DNA from: Saccharothrix algeriensis
Lineage (GTDB): Bacteria; Actinomycetota; Actinomycetes; Mycobacteriales; Pseudonocardiaceae
Assembly: GCF_016907655.1 (NCBI RefSeq)
Contig: NZ_JAFBCL010000001.1
Location: 62,001 to 126,000 of the forward strand
Direction: 5' to 3'
DNA: 64,000 nt
This document shows, in pieces, positions 52,291 through 60,558 of this stretch. The notes beneath the pieces are model-generated. The model ran no database searches. It saw only the letters and a list, made by a program, of their open reading frames with translations, and had not been told where the DNA came from. Position 1 is the stretch's first letter. Each line of letters begins with the position of its first letter. A program made the translations under genes and the position numbers.

Positions 52291-55200
52291 TCAGAACTCG
52301 CCGCAGCACACGTGCGCCGACCACTCGGGCTCGTGCCACCAGTGCCCGTGGTCGCGCGCGGCCGAGGGCGCGGGCGGCAGCGGGGCCGCGGCGGCGGCGA
52401 CCGGCTCGGCGCGGTAGGGGGCGAGCAGGTCCTCGACCCGGTGCGGCACGCCGCCCACCATCACCAGCCGCACCGCCGCCGCGGCCCGGACGTCGGCCAG
52501 CGGGTCGCCCGCCACCAGGGCCAGGTCGGCGTGCGCGCCGGGGCGCACCGCGCCCAGCCGGCCCGCCATCCCCAGCCACTCCGCCGCGTTGCGGGTCGCC
52601 GTGGTCAGCGCCTCCAGCGGGGTGAAGCCGAAGGCGACCATGGCCCGCAGGTTCTGGTGGGTCGAGGTCGCGACGTGGTCCAGCGGCGCGTCGGTGCCGC
52701 AGACGACCAGGCCGCCCGCGCGGTGCACGCGCAGCGCCATGTCCACCCAGCCCGCCAGGACCTCCCGCGACCACGGCGAGGCCGGGGTGCCCGCCGCGTC
52801 CGCCTCCTCGACGTAGCGCCGGTGCTCCCACGGCGGGAACAGCACCCGCGTGCGCTCGTCCTCCACCAGCGACCGGTCCTCGGCGTACAGCACGCGGGCG
52901 TGGAACAGCGTCGGTGTCACCGACATGCCGGACTTCGCGAACAGCTCGACGACGTCCTGGTACGCGCGGCCGGTGCGGCTGATGGTGTGCGAGTAGCCGA
53001 GGCGGTTGGTGGCCCCGACGTGCTCCATGCCGTCCATGCCGAGGTCCGCCGCCGGGTACAGGTAGTGCGACGTCAGGCGCAGACCGGCGCGGTGCGCGGC
53101 GGCGGCGGTGGCCCGCTGGAGCTCCACCGGCAGCCGCACGTAGGTCTTGACCAGGTCGTAGTCCAGTTCCAGCGCCCGCTGGACCTCCAGGTCCAACTGC
53201 TCGCGCGACAGGGTCGGCCGCATGAAGTCGTAGTAGACGCGGGAGCCGTCGATCGCCTCGCCGGTGGCGAGGTAGCGGGGCCCCACCAGGGTCCCGGCGG
53301 CCAGCGCCTCCCGGGTCTCGACCATCTGGTAGGCCGGATCGCCGGGTGAGCGCGTGGTCGTGACGCCGTAGGCCAGCCACGCCCGGCCCTGCCGCGCGCC
53401 CCACTGCCGGCCGCGCAGGTGCCAGTGGTTGTGCATGTCGATCAGGCCGGGGATGGCGACCAGGTCGCGCGCGTCGACCACCCGGTCGCCGGCCGACGCG
53501 CGGTGCCCGCGGACCTCCTGCACCTGCCCGTCCTCCACCACGACGTCCACGTCGTGCCGCAGCCGGTCGGACTCCCCGTCCCACACCGCGCCCGCGTGGA
53601 CGATCGCGCGCCGCGGCGGCCGGGGCCTGCGCCAGGTGAAGTCGAGGCGGACGGTCCGCGCCGGGCCGCCGGCCAGCGGGACCCGGCGCAGCCGGCCGCT
53701 GCTGAGGTACACCAGGGAGTCCGGGCCGCACCAGGTCGGGGAGTCGGTCACCTCGTCGGTGACCCGGCGCGGGTCGCCGAGGAACCGGCCCGCCGCGTCG
53801 ACGGCCACCACCCACGCGGTGCTCTCGACGACGAACACCAGGTGCCGCCCGTCCGGCGACCACACCGGGCCGTCGTCGCCGCGGGTCGCGATCGAGCGGA
53901 ACGGCATCGGCTCGGTGTAGCGCAGCCCGCCGCCCGCCAGGTCCACGGTGAGGACCTGGCTGGTGCCCTCGCGGAAGCGCCGGGAGAACGGCTTGACCGC
54001 GGCCAGCGCCAGCACCGCGCCGTCCGCCGACCAGGTGGGCCTGCCCGGCGTGAACAGCGCGGGCGTGACCTGCCGCCGACCGCCCGTCGCCACCTCCAGG
54101 ACCCACACCGCCCCGTCCTGGTCGACGTAGGCGACCCGCGCGCCGTCCGGGGAGAACCTGGGCCTGGTCTGCGCGCCGGGCGCCGGGGCCGGCGCGCGGT
54201 CCTCGCCGGTCACCAGGTCGCGCAGCCGCAGGGCGGGCACGCCGGTCCGGTCGCTGGAGTAGACGATCGACCGGCCGTCCGGCGAGAAGTCCGGGTCGGA
54301 GTCGAACCACCCGCCGTCGGTCAGCCTCCTGGGCCGCCCGCCGGCGACCGGCACGAGGTGGAGGTCGTTGAGCGCGCGGAACGCGATCCTGGACCCGTCG
54401 CGCGAGACCACCGGGCCGGCGATGCCGCGCACCGGGTTGTCCCCGGCGGCGGTCAGGTCGCGGCCCTCGCGGGGCGGCACCCGCCCGCCGACCGGGACCA
54501 CGGCCTCGAACGGGACGTCCCGCGTCGCGCCGTCCGCCTCCCGCCGGCGGATCCGGCCGTCGGCCGTGTAGAGGACGGCCCCGCCGGTCCACGTGGCGGC
54601 GAAGCCGAAGACGTCCTCGCCCGAGGTCAGCGGCCGGTCGCCGAGCACCAGGTCGGCGCGGGCGCCCCGGACGAGCGTGTAGCCGGGCGTGCGGTCGTCC
54701 GGCCCGAACGCGGCGCCGTGGAGGCGGCTGCCGGCGGGCGCGGTCGCCACGCGGACCCGTTCACCGGTGGCGACGGTGACGACGTCGACCGCGGACTCGT
54801 CGACGGCGAACACGACCCGCCGCCCGTCGCGCGACCACCGCGGCGCGGCGGCCTCGCCCGGCCCGCCGGCCAGGGCGGTGACCGCGCCGGAGGCGACGTC
54901 CAGCAGCCACACGCCGTAGGAGCCGCCCCGGTCGCTGGTCAGCGCGAGGGTACGGCCGTCCGGCGAGAACGCGGGCTCGCGGTGGTCGAACGGCCCGGCG
55001 GTGAGCCGACGCGGCTCGCCGCCGCCCGCGTCGATCACGTAGAGGTGGAAGTTGCCGTCCCGGTAGGACTGGAACGCGATCGACCGGCCGTCGGGCGACC
55101 ACGAGGGCAGCGTCGCGTCCTGCAGCTCACCGGTCAGCCGGCGGGCCGTGCCGCCCTGCGCGGGCAGCACCCAGATGGCGGCCACCAGGTCGGTGGCCAG

Positions 55201-55410
55201 CCACTTCCCGTCCGGCGACAGCGCGACCGAGATGTTGGTGCCCTCCCGCAACCGCGCCCGTCCGGTTGCCCCGGCCTCGGCTTCGGCCTCGGCTCGGGCG
55301 TGGGCGGCCCCGGCGAGGCCGGCGCCCGACGCGCCCGCGACGCCCAGCGCAGCCGCCACCCGGCCGGTGCGGGTCATCAGGTCACGACGCGACAAGTCCT
55401 GCGGTGCCAT
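52291..55410 (-). CDS. Tat-exported beta-propeller/amidohydrolase fusion protein
   Basis: 1,039 residues. SRRDLMTRTGRVAAALGVAG is a twin-arginine signal. Residues ~60-590 carry repeated TolB/PD40-type blades (SPDGRSIAFQS, SPDGRTLALTS, SPDGARVAYVDQDG, SPDGRSIVYSS), forming a propeller. From about 610 is an amidohydrolase barrel: IDMHNHWH (HxH metal ligands, ~660), VKTYVRLP (possible carboxylated Lys), HYLYPAAD and EHVG (His ligands) and CGTDAPLDH (Asp). This is the layout of secreted imidazolonepropionase-like or prolidase-like hydrolases, which cleave cyclic amides or peptides outside the cell. A conserved CCGEF tail ends the protein. Monocistronic; the 5' side borders a repeat island. Confidence 0.85.
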   Translation of the reverse strand: MAPQDLSRRDLMTRTGRVAAALGVAGASGAGLAGAAHARAEAEAEAGATGRARLREGTNISVALSPDGKWLATDLVAAIWVLPAQGGTARRLTGELQDATLPSWSPDGRSIAFQSYRDGNFHLYVIDAGGGEPRRLTAGPFDHREPAFSPDGRTLALTSDRGGSYGVWLLDVASGAVTALAGGPGEAAAPRWSRDGRRVVFAVDESAVDVVTVATGERVRVATAPAGSRLHGAAFGPDDRTPGYTLVRGARADLVLGDRPLTSGEDVFGFAATWTGGAVLYTADGRIRRREADGATRDVPFEAVVPVGGRVPPREGRDLTAAGDNPVRGIAGPVVSRDGSRIAFRALNDLHLVPVAGGRPRRLTDGGWFDSDPDFSPDGRSIVYSSDRTGVPALRLRDLVTGEDRAPAPAPGAQTRPRFSPDGARVAYVDQDGAVWVLEVATGGRRQVTPALFTPGRPTWSADGAVLALAAVKPFSRRFREGTSQVLTVDLAGGGLRYTEPMPFRSIATRGDDGPVWSPDGRHLVFVVESTAWVVAVDAAGRFLGDPRRVTDEVTDSPTWCGPDSLVYLSSGRLRRVPLAGGPARTVRLDFTWRRPRPPRRAIVHAGAVWDGESDRLRHDVDVVVEDGQVQEVRGHRASAGDRVVDARDLVAIPGLIDMHNHWHLRGRQWGARQGRAWLAYGVTTTRSPGDPAYQMVETREALAAGTLVGPRYLATGEAIDGSRVYYDFMRPTLSREQLDLEVQRALELDYDLVKTYVRLPVELQRATAAAAHRAGLRLTSHYLYPAADLGMDGMEHVGATNRLGYSHTISRTGRAYQDVVELFAKSGMSVTPTLFHARVLYAEDRSLVEDERTRVLFPPWEHRRYVEEADAAGTPASPWSREVLAGWVDMALRVHRAGGLVVCGTDAPLDHVATSTHQNLRAMVAFGFTPLEALTTATRNAAEWLGMAGRLGAVRPGAHADLALVAGDPLADVRAAAAVRLVMVGGVPHRVEDLLAPYRAEPVAAAAAPLPPAPSAARDHGHWWHEPEWSAHVCCGEF

Positions 55411-55589
55411 GCGACCTCCCCCTGGGATGCACTTCGGCGAACCTCAGAACCACTCACGATCCCACTTGCGGCATGTCGGGGACAGTGGGAACTCGACGGT
55501 GGACTGACCAAGCCGCAGCACCCACAATCCGACTTGCCCACAACTTTTGCTTGCAGGTCCGCGGCACGCCCCGTGCAGACCGGTGGCCT

Positions 55590-55714
55590 CGTGTTCTCCC
55601 CGTATGGCCTGCCCGGAGGGCTACCATGCTTTCTTGGGGGGTGCAAGCACGCTTTTCGCTTGCACCCCCCAAGAAAGCATGGTCGTCTTTGACAGGTCAT
55701 GCGGGGGGAACACG
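55590..55714. repeat. Composite palindromic element A (125 bp)
   Basis: An inner perfect 25-bp stem (55624-55648 with 55658-55682) closes a 9-nt loop ACGCTTTTC. An outer 22-bp stem (55590-55611 with 55693-55714, CGTGTTC...GGCCTG) has three mismatches, all of which would be G-U pairs in plus-strand RNA. It shares outer-arm sequence and loop with element B. Confidence 0.9.
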
Positions 55715-55733
55715 ACCGCTGTTTCTTTTCATT

Positions 55734-55862
55734 CTCCTTGGCGGCCTGCCTGTCCGGCGAGGACTCTTTCAAGCTTTTCAGCTTCGGGCGGCACGGCCCC
55801 AAATCTGACCTGGATCGGTGCGTAACCCAAGTATGAAGAGCGGCCGGGAGGCCCCCAAGGAG
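55734..55862. repeat. Long-range inverted repeat between elements A and B
   Basis: CTCCTTGGCGGCCTGCC (55734-55750) pairs with 55846-55862 at 15 of 17 positions, enclosing ~95 bp that include an AT-richer stretch. It may be the remnant of a third, eroded member of the same element family. Confidence 0.55.
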
Positions 55863-55874
55863 GAGGGAAGTGCG

Positions 55875-56001
55875 TCGTGTTCTCCCCGTACGGCCTGCCG
55901 GAGGCAATCATCTTTGTCGGGGGGTGTCAAGCGAAGGGCGTGCTTGACACCCCCCGACAAAGATGATTGGGCTGCGCCCAGGCCGTACGGGGAGAACACG
56001 A
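55875..56001. repeat. Composite palindromic element B (127 bp)
   Basis: An inner perfect 28-bp stem (55905-55932 with 55942-55969) closes a 9-nt loop GAAGGGCGT. An outer perfect 23-bp stem (55875-55897 with 55979-56001) begins TCGTGTTCTCCCCGTACGG. The reverse complement of the loop (ACGCCCTTC) matches element A's loop at 7 of 9 bases, so B is an inverted relative of A. Confidence 0.92.
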
Positions 56002-56014
56002 GGCACACGGCTGC

Positions 56015-56153
56015 GCTGAAGCGCCGCCGCGCGGAGCGCGGCTTGAGGCGAGAACTGAGCGCCGCGCGGGGCTTGCGGCGGAAGCTGAACAGCGCCGCCG
56101 CGCGGAGCGCGGCCTGAGGCGAGAGCTGAAGCGCCGCCGCGCGGAGCGCGGCC
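56015..56153. repeat. GC-rich tandem array of about 40-bp units
   Basis: Three copies of GCTGAAGCGCCGCCGCGCGG followed by AGCGCGGC start at 56015, 56084 (with a 2-bp insertion) and 56125; the first two continue with TGAGGCGAGA. A degraded copy lies between the first and second. The last copy ends 8 bp before the VOC-gene stop and could also act as terminator. Confidence 0.75.
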
Positions 56154-56161
56154 GGTGGGGG

Positions 56162-56542
56162 TCAGAGCGGGTTGAGCCGGGCCTTGAGGAGGCAGAACTC
56201 GTTGCCCTCGGGGTCGGCCAGGACGTGCCACGGCTCCTCGCCCGTCTGGCCGACGTCGGCCGGTCGCGCGCCGAGCGCCAGGAGGCGTTCGAGTTCGGCC
56301 TCCTGGTCGCGGTCGGTGGCGTTGACGTCGATGTGCAGCCGGGACTTGCCCTTCTCCGGCTCGTCCAGGCGGCTGAGGATGATCGTCGGCTGCGGACCGC
56401 CGAACCCCTCGCGCGGTCCGATCTCCACCATGTCGTCGCCCTCCCGGTCGAGCACGACGAAGTCCAGGACCTCGCACCAGAACCGCGCCAGCGCCTCGGG
56501 GTCGCGGCAACCGAGCACCAGCTCGCTGATACGGCACGCCAT
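56162..56542 (-). CDS. VOC (glyoxalase-like) family protein
   Basis: 126 residues with one vicinal-oxygen-chelate domain made of two beta-alpha-beta-beta-beta modules. ISELVLGCRDPEALARFWCEVL starts the first; KSRLHIDVNATDRDQE and DPEGNEFCLLKA complete the second. The Glu in GNEFC matches the usual metal ligand, and the His in LHIDV a second. It is similar to the Glyoxalase_6 subgroup found in many actinobacteria with unknown substrates, some conferring resistance. ATG 56542 is preceded by a GC-rich purine stretch. It is ~125 bp downstream of the acyltransferase gene and could be co-transcribed. Confidence 0.88.
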   Translation of the reverse strand: MACRISELVLGCRDPEALARFWCEVLDFVVLDREGDDMVEIGPREGFGGPQPTIILSRLDEPEKGKSRLHIDVNATDRDQEAELERLLALGARPADVGQTGEEPWHVLADPEGNEFCLLKARLNPL

Positions 56543-56667
56543 CGGCGGAACCTGCTTTCAACCGGGGGGCCGCCGGGTGGCCACAAGCGCACTCCGTGGC
56601 CCTCCAGCAGCGGAAACAACCCCGCGACCGTACCAGGCGATCTTGCCCGGCACCCCGAACGAAGCGG

Positions 56668-58557
56668 TCAGCAGCCCTGGAAGCGGTCGTCCGCGGCCCA
56701 TCCCGCGTCGACCCACGCGTCCGGGTCGACGCGGCCCACGCCGGAGAACCGCTGGGCCAGCTCGTCCATCAGCCACGCGGTGAAGCGGGCGGCGCCGTGG
56801 GGGCAGGTGTGGATGCCGTCGGTGCTGCGGTCGGCCTTGCCGTCCCGCTCGCGCCGGTAGTCGGAACCCCACACGGCGGCGCTGTCCAGCAGCACGGCGT
56901 GCCCGCCCGAGCCGTCGGCGACCTCCTTCGCCGAGGTGGAGGTGCGCCGCAACTCCTCGACGTGCGGCGCGTAGAAGTCGTCCGGCTCGATCGGCGGCGC
57001 GGTGACGAGTACGAGCCGGGCGCCGGCGTCGGTCGCCGCGCGGGTCAGGCGCTGGTAGCCGGCGCGCTGTTCCTGCCCGGTCCCCCAGTCGTAGGTGGTG
57101 ACCTGGTAGACGATCACGTCCGGGCGGAACGAGGCGATCTCCCCCGGCAGGGTCTCCCAGGTGCTCTCGGCCAGCGGCCCCACCACTCCCCCGCCGCCGT
57201 CCGCCGCGATCGACTTGAACGCGACGCCGGCGGCCTTCATCGCGGCCTCGACCGGCAGGGCCTCGCCGACGGCGATCGAGTCGCCCATGAACAGCACCCG
57301 CGACATCCGCGGACCACTGGTCGACACCGTGCCGCCGGCGCGCAGGCCGGCGCCGTCGACGACGTCGCCCGCCGGTCGGGGCACCACCGCCCAGAACACC
57401 GCCAGCGCCACCATCACCGCGCCGAACGCGACCAACCCGGTGCGCCCGCGCGCCCACGCCGCCCGGAAGCGGATCGGGTCCTCCACGAAGTGCCGCGTCA
57501 GCGCGGCCAGGCCGACCGACACGGCGCACACCACCACCGCCCACGGCCACCCGCTCAGCCCCGTCCGGTCCGGCGACAGCAGCAGGAACACCGGCCAGTG
57601 CCACAGGTACAGGCTGTAGGAGACCAACCCCAGCCACCGCAGGGGCCGTCCGGCCAGCACCCGCGCCACGGCCGTGCCCGGTTCCCCGGCGCACAGCGCG
57701 ACCAGCAGCGCGGCGGCGAGCGAGTGGGCGAACAGCCCGCCGTGGAACAGCGCCCGCGACCCCTCCCCGTCGACCAGCGCCCAGGACGCCAGGAGCCCGG
57801 CGGCGAGCAGCGCCGCCACGGCGGCCCCGGCCCGGCCGGCGAGCCGGCCCAGCGCCTGCCGCACGGGCGCGGTGGCGGCCAGCGCGCCGAGCATCAGCGA
57901 GAACGCCCGCGTGTCGGTGCCGGTATAGACGCGCGTGGTGTCCGGGCCGACGAGCGCGACCATCAGGGCCAGTGAAGCCAGCGACACGATGACGGCGGCC
58001 ACCGCCACCCTCCGGTCGGCCCGCCCCGCGCCCCGCACGAGCAGCAGCACCACGACCGGCCACACGAGGTAGAACTGCTCCTCCACCGCGATGCTCCACA
58101 GGTGGCCGAACAGCCTGCCGCCGCCGAACCGCTCCCAGTACCCCGCGGATTCCGCCAGCAGGTGCCAGTTGACCAGGTTGAGCTGCACCCACGGCCCGTC
58201 CGACAGCGCGGAAGCCCACAGGTCCCCGCTCCCCCACGCCCACGCCGCCAGGGTCGCGCCCACCAGCACCGCGGTCAGGGCCGGCAGCAGCCGCCGGATC
58301 CGCCGCTGCCAGAACGCGAGCAGCGACACCGCGCCGGTCGCGGCGGCCTCGCGCAGCAGCAGGTCGGTGATCAGGTAGCCGGACAGGGCGAAGAACAGGT
58401 CGACGCCGAGGAACCCGCCGCTCAGGCCGCCCGCGTGGAACAGCAGCACGCCCGCGACGGCGACACCGCGCAGCCCGTCCAGGGCGGGCACGTGCACCCG
58501 CCGTCCACTTCGGACCGATCTGTCGGGGTGCGTCACTGGCAACTGGGTCATGCCCAC
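56668..58557 (-). CDS. OafA/YrhL-type membrane acyltransferase with C-terminal SGNH domain
   Basis: 629 residues. The acyltransferase-3 membrane domain (about 20-370) starts VPALDGLRGVAVAGVLLFHA, with the catalytic His, then FLGVDLFFALSGYLIT and RRIRRLLPAL, and has about ten helices. A C-terminal SGNH hydrolase-like domain (~405-629) follows: block I VLFMGDSIAVG with the Ser, and STDGIHTCPHG with the Asp-His pair. Together they would transfer acetyl or other acyl groups from the cytoplasm to an extracellular polysaccharide or lipid. Target unknown. ATG 58557 gives the normal short N-terminus; a second ATG lies two codons further. Confidence 0.92.
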   Translation of the reverse strand: MGMTQLPVTHPDRSVRSGRRVHVPALDGLRGVAVAGVLLFHAGGLSGGFLGVDLFFALSGYLITDLLLREAAATGAVSLLAFWQRRIRRLLPALTAVLVGATLAAWAWGSGDLWASALSDGPWVQLNLVNWHLLAESAGYWERFGGGRLFGHLWSIAVEEQFYLVWPVVVLLLVRGAGRADRRVAVAAVIVSLASLALMVALVGPDTTRVYTGTDTRAFSLMLGALAATAPVRQALGRLAGRAGAAVAALLAAGLLASWALVDGEGSRALFHGGLFAHSLAAALLVALCAGEPGTAVARVLAGRPLRWLGLVSYSLYLWHWPVFLLLSPDRTGLSGWPWAVVVCAVSVGLAALTRHFVEDPIRFRAAWARGRTGLVAFGAVMVALAVFWAVVPRPAGDVVDGAGLRAGGTVSTSGPRMSRVLFMGDSIAVGEALPVEAAMKAAGVAFKSIAADGGGGVVGPLAESTWETLPGEIASFRPDVIVYQVTTYDWGTGQEQRAGYQRLTRAATDAGARLVLVTAPPIEPDDFYAPHVEELRRTSTSAKEVADGSGGHAVLLDSAAVWGSDYRRERDGKADRSTDGIHTCPHGAARFTAWLMDELAQRFSGVGRVDPDAWVDAGWAADDRFQGC

Positions 58558-58627
58558 GACTGTGGTCGCGCGACGTCCCCGGCCGGCCTCCGCCGTGTCG
58601 CGGAACGGTCGCAGAGGCCCGGCGCGG

Positions 58628-59119
58628 TCAGCCCGGGACCGGGCAGCCGCGCGGTCCGGTGGTGCTGCCGTCGGTGAAGGACACGACCACCTCCATCGCG
58701 CCCGGCCCGCCCGCCTGGCGGTTGACCCCGAGCGCGGTGCACACCACCTGGTCGACGCCGCGCGCCCCGACCTCGTCGCGGGACAGGGGCAGCGCCACCG
58801 TCGTGACGGCGCCGGCCACGGTCACGGCCGGGCCCAGCGACCGGACCGCGGGCAGGTCCGAGCGCCACCCCGCGCCCGGCGGGGGGTCGATGCGCAGCAG
58901 CATCTCCAACGCGCCCGCGACACCGCCCAGCCGTCCGGACCGGACGAACTGCGGCGTCAGTCCGCCGTCGCCGTCCACGAAGTAGAGCGTCACCCCGGGC
59001 GCGACACCGGTCGGCGCGCGACCGCCGTCGAGCACCCCGGACGACCCGACACCGCAACCGACCACTGTGGACAGCACCGCGGCCGACAACACCGCCACCG
59101 CACCGGTTCGCCGCGTCAC
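58628..59119 (-). CDS. GerMN-domain lipoprotein of two-component operon
   Basis: 163 residues. RTGAVAVLSAAVLSTVVGCG is a lipoprotein signal with the modified Cys near residue 22. The remainder is a GerMN domain (GVTLYFVDGDGGLTPQFVR, VTTVALPLSRDEVG, DQVVCTALGVNRQAGG), like that in mycobacterial LpqB. Its GTG overlaps the sensor kinase stop (GTGA), so it is the third gene of a regulator-kinase-lipoprotein operon. By analogy with LpqB it may sit outside the membrane and modulate the kinase's sensing. It lacks the C-terminal propeller of LpqB. Confidence 0.85.
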   Translation of the reverse strand: MTRRTGAVAVLSAAVLSTVVGCGVGSSGVLDGGRAPTGVAPGVTLYFVDGDGGLTPQFVRSGRLGGVAGALEMLLRIDPPPGAGWRSDLPAVRSLGPAVTVAGAVTTVALPLSRDEVGARGVDQVVCTALGVNRQAGGPGAMEVVVSFTDGSTTGPRGCPVPG

Positions 59120-60558
59120 GGCTCCTCCTCCCGCGCGGGCAGCCGGACGACGAACCGCGCGCCCCCGCCCGGCGCGTTGCCCGCCTCGACGTCCCCGCCG
59201 TGCAGGCGCGCGTTCTGCAGGGCGATCGCGAGGCCGAGCCCGCTGCCCTCCGACCGGGCGCGCGCCGCGTCGGCCTTGTAGAAGCGCCCGAACACCCGTG
59301 ACGGCTCGTCGGCGGGCAGGCCCGGCCCGTGGTCGACCACCTCGATCCGCACGCCCCGCGGCTCGCCCAGCACCGACACCCGCACCGGTGGCGCGCCGTG
59401 CCGCAGCGCGTTGCCGACGAGGTTGGCCACGACCACGTCCAGCCGCCGCCGGTCGAGCAGCGCGCTGCCCTCGCCGGAGACCTCGACCTCCACCCGGTCC
59501 CGCCAGCCCCGCGAGCCCAGGCACGCGTCGACCGCGCGGGCGAGGTCGACCCGTTCCAGCCGCAGCGCCGCCTGGCCGGAGTCGAACCGCGACACCTCGA
59601 CCAGGTCCTCCACCAGGCGGGCCAGCCGGCGCGTCTCCTCCACCGCCAGCAGCGTGGAGGCGCGCGCGTCGGGCTCCATCCGCCCGGCGTCGGCCTCCAG
59701 CACCTCGGTGACGGCGGTCAGGGTGGTCAGCGGCGTGCGCAGCTCGTGCGAGACGTCCGCGACGAACCGGCGCGCGTCGGCCTCCATCCGCCGCAGCTCC
59801 GACACCGTGCCCTGGAGCCTGGCCGCCATGGCGTTGAACGTCTCGGCCAGCTCGGCCAGCTCGTCCGAGCCCCGCACCCGCAACCGCGCCGACAGGTCGC
59901 CCTCGGCGAGCCTGCGGGCGGTGCCGCGCAGCTCGCGCACCGGCCGCAGCACGCCGCCGGCGGCCAGCAGGGCGACCAGCGCGGCCGGCGGCAGGGCCAG
60001 CGCGCTGGTCAGCAGCGCGGCCCGCGCCGACGCCCCGACCTGCCGCTCGGTGGCGGTGAGGTCGCGCACGACGAACAGCTCGACGCCGGAGGGCCGCCGC
60101 GTGCCGTCCAGCAGGGTCTCCAGGACCGGTGTGCCGATCACCAGCCGCGGCCCGCCCGGGGTGGTCACCCGCTCCAGCACCACGGCGCCGCGCTCGCCGA
60201 CGGCCGCGCGCAGGTCGGGCGTCACCGCGCCCAGGTCCGGCCCGGCCGCCGAGGTCAGGCCACGGTAGGTCACCTGCGCGGAGGGACCCAGGGCGGCCCG
60301 CAGCCGGTCCAGCGCCGCCTGGTCGGGCGGGTGGGCGAGGTCGGTGGCCACCTCGCCCACCCGGCGCTGGAGTTCGGCGACGGCCCGCTGCTGGACCTCG
60401 TCGAGCAGCGCGGCGCGCGCCGACGCGTGGCCCGCGCCGGCCGCGGCGGCCGCGGCGGCGACGGTGGTCAGCGCGAACGCCAGCACCAGCCGGGGGCGCA
60501 GCCCGGTCGGCCGCCACCGCCGGGTCGGCCGCCACCGGGTGACGGCGCGCGCGCTCAC
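59116..60558 (-). CDS. Membrane sensor histidine kinase
   Basis: 480 residues. TM1 is LVLAFALTTVAAAAAAAGAG near 24-43; an extracytoplasmic sensor of ~130 residues precedes TM2 (AALLTSALALPPAALVALLA), and a HAMP domain follows (RPVRELRGTARRLAEGDLSAR). The phospho-accepting His is in FVADVSHELRTPLTTL near 269. The ATPase domain has VVANLVGNALRHG (N box), VDHGPGLPAD and GSGLGLAIAL (G boxes). The GTG start overlaps the regulator's stop and its own stop overlaps the lipoprotein start. The location with a GerMN lipoprotein suggests sensing of the cell envelope. Confidence 0.93.
   Translation of the reverse strand: MSARAVTRWRPTRRWRPTGLRPRLVLAFALTTVAAAAAAAGAGHASARAALLDEVQQRAVAELQRRVGEVATDLAHPPDQAALDRLRAALGPSAQVTYRGLTSAAGPDLGAVTPDLRAAVGERGAVVLERVTTPGGPRLVIGTPVLETLLDGTRRPSGVELFVVRDLTATERQVGASARAALLTSALALPPAALVALLAAGGVLRPVRELRGTARRLAEGDLSARLRVRGSDELAELAETFNAMAARLQGTVSELRRMEADARRFVADVSHELRTPLTTLTAVTEVLEADAGRMEPDARASTLLAVEETRRLARLVEDLVEVSRFDSGQAALRLERVDLARAVDACLGSRGWRDRVEVEVSGEGSALLDRRRLDVVVANLVGNALRHGAPPVRVSVLGEPRGVRIEVVDHGPGLPADEPSRVFGRFYKADAARARSEGSGLGLAIALQNARLHGGDVEAGNAPGGGARFVVRLPAREEEP

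Larger units (their letters stand above)
55411..56161. other. Gene-free island with large palindromic elements
   Basis: About 750 bp between the Tat-amidohydrolase start and the VOC-protein stop. It contains two large composite palindromes, an additional long-range inverted repeat, and a GC-rich tandem array, each listed separately. Base composition fluctuates more than in neighbouring genes. Several short open frames cross the palindromes on both strands, but they have no RBS and only reflect the repeats. Confidence 0.75.

Noticed and set aside
55377-56008. Several short open frames through the palindromes (peptides with PYGENTR and PPDKDD)
   Set aside because: They exist on both strands because the DNA is palindromic and start without RBS. 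The DNA or RNA structure is the more likely functional unit.
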